IMG/VR virus record: IMGVR_UViG_3300020472_000087
Coordinates: 1 to 34,558 of that record
Reading direction: 5' to 3' (one strand)
Length of the DNA stretch: 34,558 bases
DNA from: a virus
Under the pieces are notes generated by a model that was not told the DNA's origin, made no database searches, and worked only from the letters and a program-made list of their open reading frames with translations. A program made the translations under genes and the position numbers. Of the stretch, positions 1 through 7,600 are shown piece after piece; positions within the stretch are counted from its first letter, which is position 1, and every line of letters begins with the position of its first letter.

Positions 1-243
1 GACACTGCCCTTGAATACTTCAAGGATCTAACATGTCACTTCATTGACCATGAGGCATTCTTCTTATGGAAAGAAAAGTATATCGAATACCTTGGTAGAA
101 TATTAGAATTCCCTGTAACGACAGATGGCATCGACAATTTTATAACTGTCGATGCCAACCATAAGTATGTCTTCCCAGTGCAAGAGCACTGGTTAGACAA
201 TGAAATTCGTAAAGGTCGTAAACCTTTTAGTAAGCGGCTATAG
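1..243 (+). CDS. 3' end of an unidentified protein (partial)
   Basis: Frame 1 is open from the window edge to a TAG stop at 241-243, giving the last 80 residues of a protein whose start lies outside. The piece is rich in aromatic and charged residues (YFKDLTCHFIDHE near its start, VFPVQEHWLDNEIRKGR near its end) and has no membrane segment. I do not recognise the family. A C-terminal part of another sulfotransferase- or glycan-type enzyme is possible given the rest of the window, but no motif proves it. It converges on the ferritin-like gene and overlaps its 3' end by 17 bases. Confidence 0.6.
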   Translation, partial: DTALEYFKDLTCHFIDHEAFFLWKEKYIEYLGRILEFPVTTDGIDNFITVDANHKYVFPVQEHWLDNEIRKGRKPFSKRL

Positions 244-895
244 CAGTATTGCTATTAGAGATCTCTAGAAGATCTGCTCTCATACGCTCAACAAGTGCAA
301 GGACACGAGTCTGTAGTTCTTCACTACCTTCTACTAGTTTAGAAAGAGCACGACCACCTAAGTTGGCGTGGAATCCTTCATCCTTAGCAATAGTAGCATA
401 GCGAGTGGAGATGAACTTGTCTTCTACACATTCTGCCATTTCATTCCAGACTGCTTCTGCTCTACCTTCTGCTACCAATTGGTATGCAGCAAGTGCAGCA
501 GGATCTGATGATGCTTCATACTTCTCAAGAAGTGATGCACCCTTTGCCTGTGGAGTCTTTGCTTCTTCAGCAAATGCAGTAGCAACATCAACCGTTTCTC
601 CAGTGATGTGCTCTATAACTTCTTTCACCATACGGAAGTGCTTAGCTTCGTCTAGTGCTTGCTTAGAAAGTAATTCTAAGTCTTTTACGTCTGTAGAAGG
701 ATCTGCGGAAGCAACCTGACCAGCGATGGCATACATATTCTGAGCTTCGTTGACCATGCGTCCACGGAAGTGCTCAACTAGATACTCATCACTTGGGTTG
801 GAAGCGAAGAAACGACGAACGTTTGAGCGAGATGCGTCAAACAAACCTTTGTTTCCTTCCTTGATCTTCTTTACGAAATCTGTTCCAGAAAGCAT
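227..895 (-). CDS. ferritin-like diiron-carboxylate protein
   Basis: This 222-residue, mostly helical protein carries the paired ExxH signature of four-helix-bundle diiron enzymes. E50 sits in VNEAQNMYA, E83 and H86 in DEAKH, E143 or E147 in AEGRAEA, and E173 and H176 in DEGFH. This is the ligand pattern of ferritin-like oxidases and oxygenases, so iron binding is expected from the family. The substrate is not visible; an oxygenase, a peroxide-scavenging or an iron-storage role would all fit. The ATG at 893-895 lies 24 bases after a perfect late-type box TATAAATA (919-926), so late expression is likely. It does not closely resemble aldehyde-deformylating oxygenase. The fold call is firm and the activity is open. 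Confidence 0.8.
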   Translation of the reverse strand: MLSGTDFVKKIKEGNKGLFDASRSNVRRFFASNPSDEYLVEHFRGRMVNEAQNMYAIAGQVASADPSTDVKDLELLSKQALDEAKHFRMVKEVIEHITGETVDVATAFAEEAKTPQAKGASLLEKYEASSDPAALAAYQLVAEGRAEAVWNEMAECVEDKFISTRYATIAKDEGFHANLGGRALSKLVEGSEELQTRVLALVERMRADLLEISNSNTAIAAY

Positions 896-918
896 TGTAA
901 TTAACCTGTCTACAGATT

Positions 919-926
919 TATTTATA
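919..926 (-). promoter_or_regulatory. T4-type late promoter box TATAAATA
   Basis: The minus strand reads TATAAATA, the exact T4 late-promoter consensus. Its 3' end lies 24 bases before the ATG of the ferritin-like gene. The TAA stop of the preceding gene (922-924) is inside the box. Confidence 0.75.
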
Positions 927-1497
927 CAGATCCATGAAAGTTTTTTCCATCCTTAGACATAGGATGTGAACAATAGCAAGGTGGAAAACTATTACATTTG
1001 TCTATAAGAGATTCCTTTATTGAGTTAGTAAGAGTACCCTTATAATCATTTACGCAATTTCTTATGACATCCCATTGATGATTGTCTAGGTAATCTTTAC
1101 GCTCAGGAACATAACCTCTTGCCTCAGAATACATTATCTCATAATGTTGATGTGCATTGACAACCTTGATCATCAGGTTTATCTCTTCTTCAGAAAACTC
1201 TATATGAAAATTATCTTGCTTCTCATATACTGCCTTCTTGATAATTCTCTTTAACTTTTTGTCTTGATTCTTACTAACAACTAATGATACCTCATCACTC
1301 ACATATAACCAACCACTCAAACGACCAGGTAATTCTTTTGGTTCAGTTCTAAGTAGGTAGTCACTAGTGAACACACCAAGTATACTAACATCTACTTCTT
1401 TTATAATATCACCACTTAGATCAAGGGTAAGATTATCTATCCCATTGACCTTTATTATTCTGAAATTATAAGAATCTTTTAGCTTAGGATATTTCAT
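922..1497 (-). CDS. unidentified 191-aa protein, weak nuclease-fold resemblance
   Basis: Not recognised with confidence. Residues 10-50 (YNFRIIKVNGIDNLTLDL followed by EVDVSILGV) have the strand rhythm of the staphylococcal-nuclease/OB fold of small phage nucleases. The catalytic Asp, Arg and Glu residues of that family are not evident, so any relation would be to a degenerate version. The C-terminal half is helical and charged and ends in a Cys-rich stretch (CNSFPPCYCSHPM), a possible metal site. Its ATG overlaps the methyltransferase stop as ATGA (1494-1497), implying translational coupling. Its TAA stop lies within the late-promoter box of the next gene. Confidence 0.7.
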   Translation of the reverse strand: MKYPKLKDSYNFRIIKVNGIDNLTLDLSGDIIKEVDVSILGVFTSDYLLRTEPKELPGRLSGWLYVSDEVSLVVSKNQDKKLKRIIKKAVYEKQDNFHIEFSEEEINLMIKVVNAHQHYEIMYSEARGYVPERKDYLDNHQWDVIRNCVNDYKGTLTNSIKESLIDKCNSFPPCYCSHPMSKDGKNFHGSV

Positions 1498-1997
1498 TTC
1501 TTTGTATATATAAAGAAATAGCGAAGATGACCCTGTTTAGTGTATTCTTTTTCGATACACTTTATGGTATAATTGAATCTTTCAGCAACTTCATGAATCT
1601 TATTTAGTGTCCAAGGATACCATTCTATATCACCATAGTCTGTCCAGTCATGTGGTATACCAGGGTTTACTCTGAATATTGCTTCCTTCCTCCATAAGAC
1701 ATGAAGTCTTTCTAATTGGTAATCAACATCACCAAAGTTTATAGAACCTAAGCATAACGCTATGTCGAATGCCACACCTCTATAATCTTCTATAGATGAT
1801 TTGACATCTGCTGCAGGGTTATAAGGATCTATTCCTATCAACCTATCGATCTTACCTTTGAACCTATTGTATCCACACCCAACGTCTATTACACTAGAAG
1901 GTTTCTGATCATTAACATAATCGACCAACTGATAGCCAGAATACTTAAGACATTCAAAATTTTGATCTTTCCATTTTCCACTAAAATATGATTCCAT
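1494..1997 (-). CDS. class I SAM-dependent methyltransferase (small)
   Basis: This 167-residue protein shows the Rossmann methyltransferase signature. Motif I is VIDVGCGYN at residues 36-44 and the acidic strand-2 end is IGIDPYN with D57, followed by FDIALCLGSINFGD at about 77-90, the usual motif IV position. It is shorter than most family members and has no visible target-recognition domain, so the substrate (small molecule, glycan or nucleotide) cannot be told. It starts divergently from the nucleoside deoxyribosyltransferase-like gene, the two ATGs overlapping within one CATG at 1995-1998. It is coupled to the downstream 191-aa gene by an ATGA overlap. No clear Shine-Dalgarno sequence or late box is visible upstream. 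Confidence 0.8.
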   Translation of the reverse strand: MESYFSGKWKDQNFECLKYSGYQLVDYVNDQKPSSVIDVGCGYNRFKGKIDRLIGIDPYNPAADVKSSIEDYRGVAFDIALCLGSINFGDVDYQLERLHVLWRKEAIFRVNPGIPHDWTDYGDIEWYPWTLNKIHEVAERFNYTIKCIEKEYTKQGHLRYFFIYTKK

Positions 1998-2373
1998 GAA
2001 AGTTTATCTTGCAGGTCCAATAGAACTATGCTCTGACGATGAAGTTCATATATGGAGAGATTATGTATGTGATAGAGTACCTGAGAGTATAGAGATTATA
2101 CAACCAAAGTATCATCTAGGTACTGCTGAAGATATATTTGTCAATACAAAAAGTAATGTGGAAGAATGCGATATAGTCTTTGCTTATCTTCCAAAATGTA
2201 TCAATGAAAGAAGAGCATCCTATGGAACAATATTCGAGATATCATATGGATTTGCATTAGGAAAAAGAGTACTCATCATATCAGACGATGAGTACGTACA
2301 ATCCCACCCTGTTCTAAAAGGTGCTGCTACTGAATTTTACCAGTGTATTGACAGTGCTTTATCATCCATGTAA
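1996..2373 (+). CDS. nucleoside 2-deoxyribosyltransferase-like protein
   Basis: This 125-residue protein has the features of the nucleoside 2-deoxyribosyltransferase fold. These are an N-terminal KVYLAGPI strand-loop, a CDIVFAYLP segment (about 58-66) and GTIFEISYGFALGKRV (about 77-91), in which E81 takes the place of the catalytic glutamate. Known members move deoxyribose between bases or cleave deoxynucleosides, so a nucleotide-salvage role during infection is plausible. Many phage members of this fold are uncharacterised, and the substrate is not inferable here. It is one of few plus-strand genes in this part. Its start overlaps the divergent methyltransferase start, and its last 12 bases overlap the convergent small coiled-coil gene. 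Confidence 0.75.
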   Translation: MKVYLAGPIELCSDDEVHIWRDYVCDRVPESIEIIQPKYHLGTAEDIFVNTKSNVEECDIVFAYLPKCINERRASYGTIFEISYGFALGKRVLIISDDEYVQSHPVLKGAATEFYQCIDSALSSM

Positions 2374-2562
2374 TTCAGGTTCTTCTCCTGCTGGAAGTGG
2401 TTCTTCTACCTCTCCACCATCTACTTGTGGTGGTGCAATAGCTGCTTCTAATTGCTTACTTAGAGAAATAATTTTTGCTTCAAACGCTATGTTCTGTGTA
2501 AGCAAAGCATTGATCCTACCTTGATACACCTGCAGTAAAGCATTTACCTCTTCGCTGTTCAT
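2362..2562 (-). CDS. small coiled-coil protein with acidic proline-rich tail
   Basis: This 66-residue protein has two parts. Residues 4-41 form an amphipathic helix with leucine/isoleucine heptads (ALLQVYQGRINALL, then IISLSKQLEAA), likely a coiled coil. Residues 42-66 are an acidic, Pro/Glu/Gly-rich tail. There is no enzyme motif. It follows the fibre-like gene's promoter-distal end on the minus strand and overlaps the convergent plus-strand gene by 12 bases. A tail or chaperone-like accessory role is only a guess. Codon use and position in a packed block support it as real. Confidence 0.6.
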   Translation of the reverse strand: MNSEEVNALLQVYQGRINALLTQNIAFEAKIISLSKQLEAAIAPPQVDGGEVEEPLPAGEEPELHG

Positions 2563-2592
2563 GATATGTTTTATAAAACTGTCTTATATATG

Positions 2593-3561
2593 CTAGAACG
2601 AACCACCATCTATCGTTATATTTTCGAGTGAACGGGTGGTTCCAGAACACGAAATTACTTGTGTTTGACCTGCACAGTCATTCAGATATAATGAACCTAT
2701 TTCAAGAGCTGCATATGAACTTGTTGTTAGTACACTTGAAGCTTCAGATACCACTGCACCACAAACTATTCTTTGTTCCGAATCATCCCAGAACACAGCA
2801 GCTTTCTTAGCAGTACCACTGAAGTAATTCATTATAACACCAACGTCCTTGTTGGTATCACTAGTCAATGCAGAACCATCTACAACCTGTAGTTCAAGAA
2901 GAACGTCTTCTACAGTTGTATTGACAGTATTGATCTGTGTTACTGTACCACTGATGGTTAGATTACCACCAACAGATAGGTTACCTGTAGTGTTTTGATT
3001 AGCATTACAGGTAAGTGTTGCTCCATCAAATGTCAGTTTTGAACTGTCTTCTAGTAGACCACCAGTACCAGCAACAACAACTCTATTAGCAGTTAGGTCT
3101 TCTACCTTGGCAGATGCCACAGTTGCAATACCAGTGACAATATGATGTGTTGAGTTTAGAAATCCAACTGTACCTACACCTGCTACATTTATCGCTGTTG
3201 CTTCACCACCAACTGATGTATCCCATGATAAAGTACCAGAACTATCACTCTTTAGAAATCCATTATTGATAGCAGCCCCTGGCATTACATAGTCTTGATC
3301 ACTACCTAATGTGGCAGGTGCTTTGATTGTTACTGCATGAGCACCATTATTTCTTGCTTCTACAAGTTTTACTCCAGACGCTGCTGTAGCACTACCTTCT
3401 TCCCAAAATCTTCCTGAACCTATAAACTTATTATTACTTGTCGTAGAGTCTATACCAACATATAAATCAAACTTATCTGAGGTAAAACCTGGTTCACCAG
3501 CTTGTAACCCAGGCAAACTTGCAAGGTTACCTCTTTTAAATTGTAAGACTGGATTCGCCAT
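2593..3561 (-). CDS. tail fibre-like virion protein
   Basis: This 322-residue protein begins with the pattern of phage tropism-determinant/fibre N-terminal domains: LQFKRGN at 7-13, GLQAGEPGFTSDKFDLYVG at about 18-36. This is a short beta module that attaches fibres to the tail. Residues about 190-230 contain the fibre motif GNLSVGGNLTISGTVTQ followed by TTVEDVLLELQ, common in marine myovirus fibres. The C-terminus ends IDGGSF, close to the IDLDAGTW end of the neighbouring 131-aa protein. A TCTAAATA box lies 23 bases upstream of the ATG, and a Shine-Dalgarno-like AAGGAAAG lies just before the start. A structural role is well supported; its exact place on the virion is not. Confidence 0.75.
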   Translation of the reverse strand: MANPVLQFKRGNLASLPGLQAGEPGFTSDKFDLYVGIDSTTSNNKFIGSGRFWEEGSATAASGVKLVEARNNGAHAVTIKAPATLGSDQDYVMPGAAINNGFLKSDSSGTLSWDTSVGGEATAINVAGVGTVGFLNSTHHIVTGIATVASAKVEDLTANRVVVAGTGGLLEDSSKLTFDGATLTCNANQNTTGNLSVGGNLTISGTVTQINTVNTTVEDVLLELQVVDGSALTSDTNKDVGVIMNYFSGTAKKAAVFWDDSEQRIVCGAVVSEASSVLTTSSYAALEIGSLYLNDCAGQTQVISCSGTTRSLENITIDGGSF

Positions 3562-3583
3562 TTGTTAAAACTTTCCTTCTTAG

Positions 3584-3591
3584 TATTTAGA
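3584..3591 (-). promoter_or_regulatory. late promoter-like box TCTAAATA
   Basis: The minus strand reads TCTAAATA, two mismatches from the T4 late consensus TATAAATA. Its 3' end is 23 bases before the ATG of the fibre-like gene, the same distance seen at other boxes in this window. Confidence 0.5.
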
Positions 3592-3596
3592 TTTTA

Positions 3597-3992
3597 TTAC
3601 CAAGTGCCAGCATCAAGGTCAATTTTATTATCTAATTGTACGTCCAGTTCAGTGACTAAGCTGTTTATCACTGAAGTACTAAATCCTGCTGGACCTGAAG
3701 ATGATCCAGCTGCAGAATCAATTAATGAATCTGGACTGATAAAAGAAAAATTGTCTGCTCCAGCATTATAAGAAAGAACATAATTTGTTCCAACACCAAC
3801 GCTTATAGCTGTTGATATAATGTCTGATATGTCTCTGAGATTTGCCACAGTTTCGTCGTCAGGGGAGAATACGGATTTTGTTTCACCTATTTTTACTGAG
3901 TAAACTTCAGTTGAACTAGTAAAACGTACTGTCGGTTGACCATCTAAATCAGAGTCAGCAATTGATGAGGATAGTCTAACAAGATCAGACAT
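3597..3992 (-). CDS. small virion structural protein (fibre/attachment type)
   Basis: This 131-residue protein is Ser/Thr/Asp-rich with few charged helices. It has a segment typical of phage fibre linkers (GTNYVLSYNAGADNFSFISP, about 68-87) and a short C-terminal module ending DNKIDLDAGTW. That ending resembles the IDGGSF end of the neighbouring fibre-like protein, suggesting a shared C-terminal assembly element. It lies one base after the stop of the upstream 113-aa gene (TGATATG), so it is probably co-translated. No enzyme motif is seen. A structural role is inferred from composition, ending and position. Confidence 0.65.
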   Translation of the reverse strand: MSDLVRLSSSIADSDLDGQPTVRFTSSTEVYSVKIGETKSVFSPDDETVANLRDISDIISTAISVGVGTNYVLSYNAGADNFSFISPDSLIDSAAGSSSGPAGFSTSVINSLVTELDVQLDNKIDLDAGTW

Positions 3993-3993
3993 A

Positions 3994-4335
3994 TCATGCT
4001 GCTGCCGAAGAGTTTACCAACGCTTGACCAGAAAAAATCTTAGTCTTCGTACCATTATTAAGATTAGTTATAATAACATCATACTCGTATCTACCTGCGG
4101 TAATGATACCAGTCTGTGTGTCAGTCAATGATATTGTTAGGTTTCCGTTTGCTGGTGTGTTACCGTAAGTAGCAGCAAATCCAACATAACCTGAAGCTTC
4201 TGCATGTTTTCTCATTTTTGCTGAGAAATTATACAGACTCAAGTTCAAAGGAGAGTTATCCTTTTTCTTTACATCAAATGTAGAAGAAAAATCTGTCCCC
4301 TTCTCAATTTGGATATTTACTGATGGTACTGCCAT
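3994..4335 (-). CDS. Ig-like small virion/baseplate protein
   Basis: This 113-residue beta-rich protein begins VNIQIEKGTDFSSTFDV and ends with GRYEYDVIITN then FSGQALVN. That is the strand pattern of the Ig-like N-terminal domain of phage baseplate upper proteins (BppU-like) and similar virion proteins. It stands alone as a single domain. An AATAAATA late box lies 22 bases before its ATG. It precedes the 131-aa and fibre-like genes and probably belongs to the same host-contact apparatus. The fold assignment is by pattern only. Confidence 0.65.
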   Translation of the reverse strand: MAVPSVNIQIEKGTDFSSTFDVKKKDNSPLNLSLYNFSAKMRKHAEASGYVGFAATYGNTPANGNLTISLTDTQTGIITAGRYEYDVIITNLNNGTKTKIFSGQALVNSSAAA

Positions 4336-4355
4336 GTAAACCTAATTCAGTATAG

Positions 4356-4565
4356 TTATTTATTTTGTTGGAGAATCAACTGTTTCAAAGTCTCAATTTC
4401 ACCTCGTAACTCATCCAGTTCGACCTTCTGTTTTAGACGAGATTCTTTATCATTCATGTATCGATTGAACGCAGTTTCATCTGTGTTCAATATCGCTGTC
4501 GTCTTCAGATCCCTCTCCAGTTGAGGATGATCTTCTACTTTCGTTCTCTTTGATCGGATACTCAT
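4356..4565 (-). CDS. small helical protein of marine T4-like phages
   Basis: This 69-residue protein has a basic N-terminus (MSIRSKR), a segment HPQLERDLKTTAILNTD (about 13-29) and a C-terminal coiled coil (KVELDELRGEIETLKQLIL, about 47-65). The combination of a conserved AILNTD-type segment and a coiled coil recalls small uncharacterised proteins next to structural genes of cyanophages; this is from memory of the family, not a search. No function is known to me. The TAA stop overlaps the late box serving the downstream 113-aa gene. A 44-aa ORF in another frame overlaps its first part. Confidence 0.7.
   Translation of the reverse strand: MSIRSKRTKVEDHPQLERDLKTTAILNTDETAFNRYMNDKESRLKQKVELDELRGEIETLKQLILQQNK
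4357..4364 (-). promoter_or_regulatory. late promoter box AATAAATA
   Basis: The minus strand reads AATAAATA, one mismatch from TATAAATA. Its 3' end is 22 bases before the ATG of the 113-aa gene, and it overlaps the TAA stop (4356-4358) of the upstream gene. Confidence 0.6.
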
Positions 4566-4611
4566 CGTCTAATGTTCCATTTAGTACGTCGTATAATAAC
4601 CACCAAGCCAT
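4477..4611 (-). CDS. possible 44-aa overlapping ORF
   Basis: An ATG at 4609-4611 overlaps the TAA stop of the 2365-aa gene as TAATG, the usual arrangement for translational coupling. It opens a 44-residue frame that begins MAWWLLYDVLNGTLDDEY and turns into a Ser/Glu-rich tail ending DSDIEHR at a TGA. It would fill the otherwise empty 45 bases between two genes, but its last 89 bases overlap the 69-aa gene in another frame. The start context supports it, while the low-complexity tail does not. It may be real or a by-product. Confidence 0.35.
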   Translation of the reverse strand: MAWWLLYDVLNGTLDDEYPIKENESRRSSSTGEGSEDDSDIEHR

Positions 4612-7600
4612 TATGCTGTTGCAATTGCTCTAAAGTCTAGTAGTTCTGGATCTTCTGCCTGACTAGTAGATCCAATATCGACCTTGACTTGGAATCCAGT
4701 GAACTGAGGTAGATCCTCAACTGTGAACTCATAATCAATGAACTGATTTTCAAGACTTGGAACAATCTTTCTATCAGGTAAACCACTATTACTCTTAGCG
4801 TTGATAACATCGCCAGAAGCATTTAGGTTATCATAACCAGGCATCAACTGGAATGCTGAATCAATTTCATCACTGTCTGCTCTGAACAATCTGTACAGAA
4901 CTCTAACCGTAGATGACTGAGGTCTGTATGCTGCAAAGATAACTTTCAATCCAGTTGCAGGATTGTCTAGTTTTATAACCTTTGTAAGATACAAGAGTTC
5001 ATGTGGATCATATATTGTATTCGCTCTTCTATCAGTAATAAAGTTAGCGATAGGAGAGTTGACCCTTGAAGATTCAGTCATTAGAGAACTTCTGAATACA
5101 TCAACAGTAGGAGATACATTAGGACTATTGGTGCTCAAATGAACATCCAAAGTCAATGATTTAGATCCAGGTAATGCGGTCAACTTAGAATCTTCATTCT
5201 CCTTAGAAGCAACTATTCTAGGTTCTGAGAACTTAGTCTCACCAGATATAGACAATGCTTGATAACCTTTGTCTACAAATGATGCCTCAGTTCCACTGAC
5301 ACTTGTTCCAGTAGTTGTTCTTAGATTAGCCTCAATCCTTGTGCGAGGTGGAGTACGATGAATAATGTTAGGTGTAACAGTTTCAAATTGGATGTTTGTA
5401 GATCCTTTACCATTGGTTCCACCACTATGCTTATCCTTAGTAAATGCTACAGTACCATCAATCTTACAATGATACTGATCTAGTGTTATCTTATCTTCTA
5501 TTGTATTTGTAACTTGTGCAAAATTATGTTGAGTATTGATCTTCCTTAGAGATACCCCAGATAATTCATACTTCTGTATAGGATCATCTACAACATATGT
5601 TCTAGAAATACTATCATCTATACCCCTAGTGATAGTTCCTGAAAGTTGATTAGTTCCAACAGAAGTATACTTGACGATTTCATCTCCAAGTAAAGCATAT
5701 CCAGGATTACTTGCTGATACATTAGCACCCTCAAAGAAACCAAATCCAGTACTATTTCCTATACTAATAACACTAGTTGCACTTATACCATAACCAACAG
5801 TTAGTTTAGTAGGTACAGAATCACCAGAAACACTATTCAGTCTCACTAAGTTATTGACAGCATGGTTTCCATGATCAGGATGAGTAACCTTGAAATGCTT
5901 ACCATCGTACTGATCTGTGTTTACAGTAACAGTAGCAGGTTTGATATTAGCAAGAGTTACACCATAACCTAGTGTTGGGTTATAGTACTGAATAAGGTTA
6001 GTTGTATCGAAGTTAGTATTTGTACATCCAGTTAGTATCAATGCATTTGTACCAGTTGTAACACCAACTGTTAGAACTAGATTCTGTCCTAAACCTTTAG
6101 TACCAAGTGCAGCAGTGATAGTATCACCAACTTGATATCCACTACCTGTCTGAACACCCTTGACAGTTGCTCCAGTGATAGCACCAGAAGATACTGTAAC
6201 AACACCAACAGCACCTGATCCCTTACCAGTAACCGTTGTGAAATTTACTGTACTGTAAGTAGCATCTTCGTATCCAGCACCAGCATTAGTAATAGACAAT
6301 GTACTTGCAGAAGTACCAAGATGTGCTAGTTTATCAGTAACAATACCCTCAGCACCAGCATTAGAGTTCTGTAGTATCTTAGTACCGATGTCTACAACAG
6401 CACCAGAAGCACCTACAACAGACGAAGTTAGACCTACGGTTACTCTCTTAGCAAATGCTTCAATTGGGTTCTCAGGGAGTCTATTCCTCTCTTGGTTTAG
6501 ACCTAACTGTGGGTTGTACAATCTAACTGTACCTGTCTCCATTGTGAACTCTGCTTTATAGCAGTTATACTTCATATCTTCTAACTGTGATGCAGTCCAT
6601 GTACCACGAGTCTGACCTTTGAATAGTGATCCAAGACTAGGTTGTTGTGCCACAATAACCTGACCTAGTTCGGATAAATTAGCAGTTGTTATCTCTGCTT
6701 CACCCATCTGGGATATCCATAGGTTATAATCTGCAGTATTTGCATCCATAATAAAAGCATACTCACCTTCAGGTAAGTAAACTGGTCCTGGGAATGTAAA
6801 TTTAGTTTCTAAACTAGCATCATTAGATATTACAACCTGATCTGGATTCAGTTCAGCCTCACCATGTTTAGCAATTTCTCTTGATGGATATCCATTCACC
6901 ATCTTCACGATTCTACATGTAACAGGAATACTTGCTGACTTGGATTGGAAGTAAACCCCAATTGCAGTAATACAAACACCTGTCTCCTCAGTCACAAAGA
7001 AACTCTGTGCTAATGGGTCACCATCATCTTGCTGAGGCATTTGATGAATAATCTCAGTGACTTCAGTGATATTGTTAGTAACTCTGTTGTCAATGTTAGT
7101 AATATTATTCGTAACAAATGTATTGTTATTGATGATTGGTGGTGGGAAGACTGGTTCTACTCTAGTCAGAGTAGTCTCAGTAATACGGAATCCTTCAGAT
7201 TCATGGTCTACAGACGCACGACTGAAGTTCATATTAGGAAGTTGATCCTGTGGTCTTATACTTGCAAGACGTGCAGTGTTAGTACCATTCTGGAACTCAT
7301 TGCCTGGTATGTAATAAGACCCTTGAATAGCACCTAGGTTATCACTAACCAATCTAATATTACTTACATCTGCTTCAGCACCACTATTCTCACCAACAAG
7401 TCTCATACCCATTGTTACATATCCAAAGAAGTTACCATCAGACTTCTGATTCAATGATTGACAATCAATGTTTAGAACTGAAGTAGTCTCAGAATAAGCA
7501 GATGATAGACCAACGCTAGGACCATATGGGTTCTCTGTATAGATTAGAGTTGGAGAATTGTAAGGACCATCTTTATGGTTAGGTGAAGCAAGTCTAAATC

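Noticed and set aside
240-255. Hairpin ATAGCA-GTAT-TGCTAT at the convergent gene ends, possible bidirectional terminator
   Set aside because: The stem is only six mostly A/T pairs, there is no T-tract on either strand, and the bases are coding for the ferritin-like gene.
922-1497. Staphylococcal-nuclease-like protein
   Set aside because: Only the strand rhythm of residues 10-50 suggests it; the catalytic residues are not visible, so no enzyme call was made.
7029-7337. 102-aa plus-strand ORF inside the 2365-aa gene
   Set aside because: It is a shadow of the Asn/Thr-rich coil region on the minus strand, with no start signal and no protein-like composition.
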